In this document: positions 31,380-40,200 of the stretch, piece after piece
How the letters are laid out: the number at the start of each line of letters is the position of its first letter
Position numbering within the stretch: position 1 is the stretch's first letter
From: Auanema rhodensis
Taxonomy: Eukaryota; Nematoda; Chromadorea; Rhabditida; Rhabditidae
Assembly (NCBI GenBank): GCA_964057225.1
Contig: OZ059895.1
Location: 9,424,001 to 9,488,000, forward strand
DNA length: 64,000 nt
Direction: 5' to 3'
Made by a program: the position numbers and the translations under genes
The notes under the pieces: generated by a model
Database searches by the model: none
Told to the model about the DNA's origin: nothing
Seen by the model: only the letters and a program-made list of their open reading frames with translations

Positions 31380-32795
31380 TCATTGTTCCGATATATAATA
31401 ATTTATTTGAAAGAGTTTTATCCTATGCAATGATGGCTCCGGAAGAGAAATTCACATTTAGACAAGTGTTTACCATCGCTGGTTCGATGAATGTCCGAAC
31501 AATTATTAACGGTCAAACGGTTGAAAGTCGCCAACAACATTCGTATCGCGAATTGTTGTTAATTTCAGTAGCGGCGTATGCGACGGTATATTACGATAGG
31601 TACCAAACGTCACAGACAACACGAGAATTCACCGATTCAGCTTCTGATGGCCGTCACAGTATCCTTAGACGTATAGTCTCCCCTACATTTTATTCCGGAC
31701 TAAAGAGAATAACTCAGACGCATACTGTAGAACTGATGTCCGAAGACTGTAACAAATTTTCCTCTAAGGAAAAGTTAGATCCACTTGAGTTATCTGCCGG
31801 AGACACATTTATTGATAAGATAGTTGACTATCTTTGTACCGACAAAGGAGCATTTCCAATTAAAACTGCTGAACTTCTCGATTACGTTGAGTTTTCTGAC
31901 GTTATCCCTGAGGTGATCAGAGATGATACTACTCTCCTTGAAGATGATCCATGCGTGAAATTAATTTTTCCAGATTCTATCAACCCGACGGTCGTGAAAC
32001 CGAAGTTGCTTCCAGATATACACATTCCGGTACACAAAGTTGTTAACCCAACTGTCATCTCTTGCAATATTACATCTTGTGCCGAAGATTTGGAGACCGT
32101 TCCAACACCGGGTGATGGAGACTGTTTATATCATTCTCTTAGATTATCAGGTGCAACGAATGATTCGGTCGTTGTCATCAAACGTAAACTTGCGTCATCA
32201 GACAAAGCAACGCCAGAGCAAGCTAAACGGCTACTAAGTGCAGGATCTTGTATCGACGAGGAAACTTGGGGTACCTCAGATGACGTACCATTATTTTGCG
32301 GCGCCTATAATGTGGCTGTCTGTTTACATTCGTCAAACGGAAGTTGTATTTTGTATAAACCTGAATATTATACTTCAGACAAGCCTGTGTACCACATCGT
32401 TCATACGGTTAACCACTTCTCCGCGCTTGAAAAGAAAAGACCAAGTTCTAATGGTGTACAACTATCGAAGATATCCGATAATGTTCAAACCGGTGATTAT
32501 CCCACACAGCGAGTGAACGATTTAACAAAAGCGTACGGGACGTTTTTTGAATCCCTTCCAGCAGTCGTATATCGCAGACTAAAAGACGTAATATGTCCAA
32601 CCCACCCTTTAGAGAAAGGAGGCTTTGTTTGTAGATCCGCCATAAAACTATGTGAGTTATACGCTTTAGGGAGTATTGACCTCTATCACGATAAAATCTT
32701 TGATTTATGTAGCGGTCCGGGCGGATTCATTGAATTCGTACTTCAAAATTCTGCAGCCGATATACACACACTGTATGGAACAATTCCCGTGCAGC
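31340..32795 (+). pseudogene. Endogenous RNA-virus replicase: OTU protease and FtsJ domains
   Basis: Continuation of the replicase in a second frame, about 480 codons. VPTPGDGDCLYHSLRLSGA near 32100 is an OTU cysteine-protease active site (Asp-Gly-x-Cys), with the matching C-terminal His in VNHFSAL at about 32410. Near 32697 the motif KIFDLCSGPGGFIEFVL is the SAM-binding loop of an FtsJ/RrmJ ribose methyltransferase. So the order is methyltransferase, OTU, FtsJ. The frame is cut at 32795, where Maverick penton sequence begins, and its tail beyond that is chimeric. Helicase and RdRp are lost. Confidence 0.82.
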
Positions 32796-33380
32796 GAAAT
32801 AATACGCGGAATCAATGCTGAAGAGAATCATTTATCGCCAACAATACAAAGCCTCTTGGAGCTGAGGAAGAAAAACGTATAAAAAGTTTAATAGATAAAG
32901 ATGAAGATGTAAAAAAGTGGTATAATAATCGCCAGGCTGAGGCTAAGCTAGTGGAGGAAATGCTCGCAGACGCCACATTTCAGTTTAACAAAACATTGCA
33001 GCGCATAGAGTTTGTAACAAGTAAGCGGCTATTGTTGAATGCAACACTCGGTGATGCTCTCGCATATTTTCTTGGTTTTGAAAATAAAAACATCAACGAT
33101 ACAATAATAGCCAGGCGCCCCATTGATTTTTCAAATAACATTAATACAATGTATATATATTGTGATATTGTAAGCTAATTTACTTGCATGTTTACCTGTA
33201 CCACCTCCTACTGAATTTGGTAAAATGATTGCCAAAACATTTAATCCTATTCGTTATGTACCAATCACTAGACAAACACTCGATACCATACGTATTGAAA
33301 TTTTAGATGAATTTGGTCGTCCTATGCAATTTAATTATGGTTCTACAGTTGTTACATTGCATGTTAAAAATATGAAATAA
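32796..33380 (+). pseudogene. Penton 3' two thirds, truncated (Mav-D)
   Basis: Starts at GAAATAATACGCGGAATCAA inside the penton gene, fused to the RNA-virus fragment. It continues through TLQRIEFVTSKRLLLNATLG and RRPIDFSNNINTMYIYCDIV to the normal end at 33380. A small deletion near 33172 (GATATTGTAAGC) and an indel near 32820 break the frame. The N-terminal penton signature is missing. The join coincides with the loss of the rest of the integrase side of the element. Confidence 0.85.
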
Positions 33381-33385
33381 ACGTT

Positions 33386-33850
33386 TTATTCAACAGTTAT
33401 ACAATACCACATTTTTATTTTCGAAGGTTTAAAAGATAGTTTAGGGCAGTTTTGTTTGTCGCTTGGCTCGTGTTGTGAATGTTCTCCGTCACTATTGCTG
33501 CGGCATCTTTTTGATTGGGTTGAATGTACAAACTCCTCAGCTTTTTCAAAGGGTTTGCTGGTATCATTTCCATCACCATCTTCACCATTCGTTCCATTAT
33601 TATTATGAATACGCCGAATATGACGCTCACAATTGAATCTTGTTCCAAAAGTTTCACTACAATGAGGGCACAAACGTCTACGAACACCATCCAAATGTCC
33701 ATATTTTTGAATAAAGTCAGCATTGCTGATATAATTGTTACATATGGGTTGAATCCCTGCATGCCTTTTCGAAACGTGATCACTAAAATGCTTGGTTGAA
33801 GAAAATATTTCCTTGCATGTACCACAATATTTGTTACATAAAAGTTCCAT
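33386..33850 (-). CDS. C2H2 zinc-finger protein, longest frame (Mav-D)
   Basis: 154 residues from ATG 33850. Two C2H2 fingers (CGTCKEIF ... HVSKRH and CPHCSETF ... HIRRIH), then an Asn/Gly/Asp linker, an acidic EKAEEF stretch and a basic Ser-rich tail (STQSKRCRSNSDGEHSQHE) ending KMWYCITVE. This is the reference copy for the family; the two others are shorter. Its stop is 5 bp from the penton stop on the opposite strand, so the two transcripts must overlap at their 3' ends. Probable DNA-binding accessory factor. Confidence 0.75.
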   Translation of the reverse strand: MELLCNKYCGTCKEIFSSTKHFSDHVSKRHAGIQPICNNYISNADFIQKYGHLDGVRRRLCPHCSETFGTRFNCERHIRRIHNNNGTNGEDGDGNDTSKPFEKAEEFVHSTQSKRCRSNSDGEHSQHEPSDKQNCPKLSFKPSKIKMWYCITVE

Positions 33851-33891
33851 TAGAGGAAAATGAAAAACGACCACACGCAATCAACCCACTT

Positions 33892-34062
33892 TTATATAAT
33901 GAGCAATAATATGACTAGTGTTGTACAAAAGCCCAATCCCAATGCTATACCTTTAATAAATGGCACTGAAATACATTTCAACATTCTCCTGTATAAAGGC
34001 GCTGGTTTAGATTGCTCCAACGTGTATTTGACACATAATTCACAGTGACAAGGAATATTCAT
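33892..34062 (-). CDS. 56-aa predicted membrane protein (Mav-D)
   Basis: Third equal-length copy: MNIPCHCELCVKYTLEQ, then SVPFIKGIALGLGFCTTLVI and a run of hydrophobic residues to the stop. Charged N-terminal half with a CxC and further Cys, one C-terminal helix. Conserved place between protease and zinc finger. Function unknown. Confidence 0.6.
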   Translation of the reverse strand: MNIPCHCELCVKYTLEQSKPAPLYRRMLKCISVPFIKGIALGLGFCTTLVILLLII

Positions 34063-34103
34063 AACTGACCACGTAATGTAGCAGGTTATTAATGACAAAT
34101 TTC

Positions 34104-34560
34104 TTATATAGTAGCCAATTTATAGTCGAATACTTTATGCATAAACGCTTTAATAAAGACATCATCATTTTTCAATAGTTTAAAAAAATGAACAAATGCT
34201 TTCAAATGAATTACCAGCCGACAACATTAGTATTACAAATACCACATAGCCACCACAAGTGTATTCAATTATGCGTTGTGGTTTGCATGTATTAATTTTT
34301 ACCTTTTTATATTTGGCCAGATAATTTTGAAAGTACTTGTTCATTTTATATCCCAAGCTACAGAAAAAATAGGCTTGCTTGTTACGGACAAAGATGACCT
34401 GCCAATGTGTGCCTGGCTTATCATGTGTGTCAGTATTTACGACAAGTGCAAAGTTTTTACGACGCGTTTTGGGTGGAGTATCAGCGCTATATACACCGAG
34501 AAATAGTTTCCGAGTGCTGGGGACAGATTGCAATAGTGATACTATTTCAGACGAATACAT
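34104..34560 (-). pseudogene. PRO: Adenain-like protease, one-base insertion (Mav-D)
   Basis: Open from ATG 34560 through the His (GTHWQVIF), Gln and Cys (PQRIIEYTCGGY) of the active site, but one extra base in a T/A run near 34187 shifts the frame after ICSFF, removing the last 25 or so residues. Total 457 nt against 456 in Mav-C. So this copy has all three visible catalytic residues but a damaged C-terminus, the opposite of the Mav-C copy. Confidence 0.85.
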
Positions 34561-34611
34561 TTTAGTAGAATGATCTAGTGTAACTTTTGTATTGCGCGCG
34601 TGCGGTTCGAT

Positions 34612-35073
34612 ATGCCGCACCTCCTTTTGGATGTCAACTCTATTCAATGGACAACACTTTTAAATCAACAAATGGGTGGCGCCCCATTTAGCGGAATGAT
34701 GTTTCAACGTGGAATGCAGAGGGGTCATGGTTTGGGTGGTATTTTGGCAACTTTGGCATCATTTCTGCCACGCATCATTCAATCACCTATAGCCCAAAAT
34801 CTCATCAATGCCGGAAGAAACGCCTTATCCAGTGCTGTAAGCAATAGTCCAGTTGTAAATTCACCTCTTGGCGGACAGTTGCTGAAAACTGGTAATGAAA
34901 TTGTCGATGGGGTGCTGAAAGGCGATAATATCAAGGAAACTCTTGAAACAGCCGGCCGACAAGCTATACGAGATCTTACCGGCTTGGGCAAACGGCGACG
35001 ACGCAAAACCACAAAACCTCATAAGCGGTTGTGCATCACTCGTGAGCGTTTCACATTTAAATGGCTAAATTGA
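34612..35073 (+). CDS. pX-like virion protein with altered C-terminus (Mav-D)
   Basis: From ATG 34612 (MPHLLLDVNSIQW). Same Gly/Met-rich, hydrophobic and basic segments as the other copies. A 4-base deletion near 35047 (after ITRER) changes the last residues to FTFKWLN and moves the stop to 35071-35073, so it overlaps the first codons of the MCP (35061) by 13 bp. The core of the protein is unaffected. Confidence 0.75.
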   Translation: MPHLLLDVNSIQWTTLLNQQMGGAPFSGMMFQRGMQRGHGLGGILATLASFLPRIIQSPIAQNLINAGRNALSSAVSNSPVVNSPLGGQLLKTGNEIVDGVLKGDNIKETLETAGRQAIRDLTGLGKRRRRKTTKPHKRLCITRERFTFKWLN

Positions 35074-36397
35074 TAGATTCAAAATCAGCACAAGCCCTTT
35101 TACCTAATATCAACTATGGTGATATACCAGCGTCGGCATCAGGTGTAGAGTCTACTCGTACTGTACAAGTCCCTTTGAAAAATACTTTTCTTCCTCAAGG
35201 ACCATGGGAATTTGTTATAGCTCAAAATTTCAAATCATTCCTCAATCTGAGAAGATGTTGGTTGAATGTAAAATTTAAAATTGTAACCACAAACGGTGAT
35301 CCAGTACCAGACAACCTTGTTTTTGCACCATGTCAACAATTTGCTGCCAGTTTAATACATTCGTATCATTTAAAAATTGGCGATGTTAGCGTGTATGACT
35401 CTACCGTGAATCATGCCTATAAAACATATATCGAGAATATTTTAATGTATAGCAACGATGTTAAAGAGAGCAAACTTGCCATATCAGGCTATTATGCTGA
35501 TAGATATATATATATAATGCATCCAGTGCTGGATTTAGAACGCGTCAAACGCTTGTAAAAAATGGCATATTGTGTGAGATGGCTGCTCCCGTCAGTATCG
35601 ACCTATTTAATCAAGAGCGACTGTTTGTAAACTATTCAAAAATGGAGCTTACTGCATATCCAAACCGTGATAACTTTTTAATTGACACTCTAGGCTGGAA
35701 TAATGAAAACAAGGATACTACATTAAAGGAGGAGTTTCCAAATTTGAAAGTAGATATCAGCGATGTACATTTGCTCATGCAAGAGTTTGATATAAACGCT
35801 GGATTAGCTATGGCTATAGAAGATAAACTCGCAAAGGATCGAATACACTACCTCATGACATCAGTGAAAATGCGCTCTTATTTCATAGAAGGAGGCCGCT
35901 TGGATTCACCTAATAATATATTATTCACGTCTCATACACCGAAACGTGTTGTAGTAGGTCTTGTTGGCGCACACGCCTATAATGGTACTTTTAAACATTC
36001 GCCATTCAACTTTAAACCGTTTGATTTGAAAAATATATACTTGACGCTCAACAATAGGGTAATACCTACCCGTCCTTATAATTTAGAATGGCGATCTTCC
36101 TATGCCACAGCATATATTGACATGCTCGAAGGTTTGGGACTTGGTCGTACAGATTCATCCAATGGTATTACACCAGCAATGTATAAAGCTGGTTTCACAT
36201 TTTTTGTATTTGATATTTCTCCTACTGTGCATTCGTCAGAGTTATTTGATGTTATACGACAAGGTAATGTAGCCTTGAAATTGGAATTTGGTCAACAAAC
36301 GCCGCAAGAGGGTTTATATGCTATTGTTTATGCAGAATATGACTCTATTCTTTCAATTGACAACAATCGTGCTCCATATATTGATACCAGTTTGTAA
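35061..36397 (+). pseudogene. MCP: Major capsid protein, 2-base frameshift (Mav-D)
   Basis: Two abutting frames (35061-35558 and 35570-36397) cover the whole MCP; total 1337 nt, two more than the 1335 of Mav-C. The shift lies in a TATATATATA run at about 35510, a plausible slippage site, just after GYYADRY. No other break is visible. C-terminal half ends normally with DNNRAPYIDTSL. Confidence 0.92.
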
Positions 36398-36535
36398 TGT
36401 ATGTAATAAACTTTTTAAAACATTTGATGAGAAGAATAAAATTTATTAATACAACTATACATAAAAATCTATAAATACAACCATATACAAATATACACGC
36501 AATAATAAAATTTATAAATTCAAATATACTAAAAA

Positions 36536-37034
36536 TTATTCACAATAACCATAAGGTAAAGTACTAAAATCGTCTAGATAACAAAGTTTATCCATTACGA
36601 CCTTGGTACTCTTTGTCATGTCCATCGTGGATATGGAACCAAGCTGCCTCTTTAATAACGTTGTATTGGTTTTTGAAACCAATTTTTCTCCATCCATCAC
36701 GAGTCCTCGAACCAATCGCTCCATACTTTGATAGTTTACCACGGTGGCTGCCGTGTGGTCCAGCGTCTGTAATTTTAAAAGTTTCTCAATAATATATTTT
36801 TTATACTTTACCAGCTGCATTTACTAGCTCATAACTATAAAGTTTTGCAGCTGGTGAAACAAATTTGGTCATTGACCAACCATCGGGTATTTCTGAGGTT
36901 AGTTTACCTAACCATTCACCCTTCATATCCTCAATTGGATCAGGCTGATCGAGGCATTTTAAATAAATTAGAAAATCGGTGTCTAAATGATATACGTTTA
37001 AATTGTTTACAAAGTATAAAATTACCTGTATACA
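36536..37034 (-). pseudogene. POLB: Extra POLB 3' module (Mav-D)
   Basis: Exon 14, shortened intron 13 and exon 13 of POLB on the minus strand, matching 16501-16999 of Mav-B including the internal deletion near the exon 13 end. It is joined at 37034 (CACCAAG/GGCTTAT) to a repeated MCP tail. The working POLB 3' end is the next copy, at 37261. Confidence 0.85.
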
Positions 37035-37260
37035 CCAAGGGCTTATATGCAATTGTTTATGCAAAGTATGACTCTATTCTTTCAATTGACAACAATCGTG
37101 CTCCATATATTGATACCAGTTTGTAATGTATGTAATAAATTCTTTAAAAGATTTAAGAATAAAATTTATTAATACAACTATTTTTAAAAAATACATGTAC
37201 AATGATAAAATTTTATAAATACAAATATATACAAGATAAAAATTTATAAATTCAAATATA
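37035..37260 (+). pseudogene. Repeated MCP tail and spacer (Mav-D)
   Basis: The last 30 codons of an MCP (GLYAIVYAKYDSILS to APYIDTSL, ending 37126) plus the AT-rich 3' spacer. This shows that the segment MCP-tail, spacer, POLB 3' end is duplicated in tandem in Mav-D. The copy differs at a few bases from the first (36300-36535), and resembles the Mav-C type instead. Confidence 0.8.
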
Positions 37261-40200
37261 TTAAACACAATAACCGTAGGGTAAAGTACTATAATCTTGT
37301 AGATAACAAAGTTTATCCATTACAACTTTAGTACTTTTTGTCATATCCATTGTGGATATGGCACCGAGTTGCCTCTTTAACAAGGTTGTATTGGTTTTTA
37401 AAACCAATTTCTCTCCATCCATAACGAGTCCGCGAACCAGTCGCTCCATACTTTCAAAGTTTACCACTGATGCTGCCGTGTGGTCCAACGTCTGAAAATT
37501 ATAAAATTATTTGAAAAGTCAAAGCTCGTTCTTACCACTCCCTTTGCCTTTGTTACATACTTTACATCACCAGCTGCATTTACAAGTTTATAACTATAAA
37601 CTTTTGCCGCTGGTGACACAAACTTGGTCATTGACCAACCATCGGGTATTTCAGAGGTTAGTTTACCTAACCATTCACCCTTCATATCCTCAATTGGATC
37701 TGGCTCATCTAGGCATCTTTGATAAATTAGAGAATCCGTGTCTAAATAATGTAAGTTTAAATTGAATACAAAGTATAAAATTACCTGTATACACCAAATT
37801 CTTTCCAATTTTCTCCGTTGCCTTATACAATAGTAGCCTTGCATGAGCGGTTGTATAGGCCGCAATAGCTACGTTTGTAAAAGGCGGTGGTGCCAAATGT
37901 GAATCCTCTGGTACTGTTGTGCAGTACGCAACATTATCCACAATTTTGAACCCAGTGAGTTCCCTTGCAGGATCAGTAATGATCCTACCAATTTCTGGGT
38001 CCTCAACACCAATAATCTTGGTTTGGGCTTTATCAGGTCTTTGACCCATTTTACCCCAGACACTATAAGCAAATTTGTAATGTATTGTTTTTAAAAAGTT
38101 TACAAACCTATTTAGCTGCAGTTTGGCAATGCTACGCATGGCAGCATTCTTTTCAATTTTATTGCTCTCCAGAGCAACACCAGTGTTCTCCTCGTGCTCT
38201 TGGAGATAAATCACCTGTAAAATTCTATTTAATGTGATACTTTTATTAAAACATACCTTTTCTTCCTCTGTCATGTTTGGCCTTGGCCAGCCCGACGCCT
38301 CTTGTTTAATTTTTATGTACTTTTGTACAAACTCTTTAAACATGCCGCCTTGTTGCCATTCTTCCCAGTGCCACACCTCATGCACATGAAGCACTTTATA
38401 GCCACGTTGTATGGCACACTCGAGCTCAACATGTGTCACAGTTAGATGCAGCTTTCTAGCATTTACATCATTTTGGTGCTCACATGCTACATTTTTACTC
38501 TTGACTGCACAAGTGCGGCAGTTTGTAAAAATTAATTTACCGCCAATACGTGTGCCTAATACAGGGTACAGCAAATTTGTGGGTGCAAGCACGTCACATT
38601 TTACTAGCCCCTTGTATGGGCAACATGTCTCAAAGCTTTTGAAACCCTCAGTAATAACTTTGGGATTACCTACAGGGTAATAGGCATCAAAAGCGGTGAC
38701 ATATGGATATAGTGAACAAAAGTCCACATACTCGAGCGAGTATCTATCCGAAGCTTGTGCCAAAAGCTTATATGTCTGGGTGCGGCCACCGGTAAAGGCA
38801 TCTCTAGGTGCCAAGCGTGTAACAACATTTGTTTCACGCATAAATTTCGCCATTTCTTCATTGGCCGAAATTTGAGCATTAATTTCGTGCTCCCACACAG
38901 TGGTAACACTAATGCCTTGGCTTTGAATTGCTTCAAGCCTTTTCATGGTTTTATCATAAACCTAAATTTTTCAAATTAAAATGATTAAAAAAGTCACAAT
39001 TACCTCTTCCATTGTTTCACCATTTCTGCCTGGTGCTATAGCGCTCTTGTTGGTGCACTGGGGGCAACCATGGTAAATGCAACCATTAATCTACAAAAAT
39101 TTGCATTTTTTACATTTTTTACAAATTACTCACCTCATAGCCATGATTGGCAACGGGGTCATAAGCATCGAGTAGATAGCGATGGCCATCTACTCTCACT
39201 GCAAATTCGCCACCATTAAGCTTATGCATTAATGGGCGGCCCAATCCTTGTTCTAGCCATTTTAGATACTTTATGGCTATTATACTCTGCTTTTGACCGG
39301 CATAATAACCAGTCTCGGGCAGAATACCCACTTGGTTCTCTTTAATATGATTCATTTTCAACTGTAATATACTAGTTTTGAAAATGCTTGTATTTGAAAA
39401 AACTTGCCTGGAATAAAGAGAAACTGGCAAATGTCATACATTGTATGACAGGGTTCCAGCCAGTGGTGGCGGTTGCCAACTTCATGTAAACTTTCATACA
39501 GTTGGTTAAAATACGGACATCTGTCCTACAATATTCCAAAAGCTCTTCATCAAAATCAAACGCTCTTTGATTACGCTCTTCATACCAAATATTGAATGAA
39601 GCTAGGTCTTCTGCTTTCATTCTAGCAGTACAATAGTACTGTTTTGGTGGTAAAGATGGCAACACTTTGCCATAATTTATTGGATGATTATAAAGGTAAG
39701 GAAACTGTCCTTTACTCATATCAGGTACACCGAATGCCTTGGGTAATGCTGATAAGGGTAAAGGCACTAATAAATAACTATCTTTAAAATATAAATGATT
39801 AAATTTTTGACCTCTTAAAGGCTTGACAACCATGCTAATAATCTTGGTCCCATTTAAAATTGGATCAGGATATATTCCACGGTTTATCAGCCTAGACACC
39901 AAGAAATGTATGTCAAAGCGTGAACCATTATGCGCAATCAAAATTGCATTATCATTCTCAACAGAGTTGAGTAACCAATCAAGGAAACGATCTGTTACAG
40001 ACCATTCACTATCACCTTGTTGGTACCCAAAATGGCCCTCCTTGGTTGTGCATTTTTCGCATGAATTGGCGTCTATACAACTTTCACAAAATTTATTATA
40101 CACAACCATATTGGGCCATTGTTCATCTGCATATTCATGAACATTTGTACCGTTTTTTAACACAACCGTTTCAAAGTCATAGAATATAATCTTAAACAAG

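Noticed and set aside
30219-32821. Reading the two long ORFs as Maverick or host genes
   Set aside because: The motifs (alphavirus-like methyltransferase, OTU, FtsJ) and the break into penton sequence at 32796 show an RNA-virus fossil; the last codons of the second frame are Maverick sequence read out of phase.
33415-33825. 136-codon frame over the zinc-finger gene in a different phase (also 4008-4373 and 26194-26532)
   Set aside because: Out-of-phase shadow of the zinc-finger protein; it lacks the C2H2 pattern and has no ATG in a conserved place.
33860-34048. Plus-strand ORF of 62 codons (and equivalents at 4510-4659 and opposite 25908-26096) over the 56-aa membrane protein
   Set aside because: It is open in three copies, but start position and length vary, whereas the minus-strand frame has identical length in all three and the same strand as its neighbours. 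I take the minus-strand frame as the gene.
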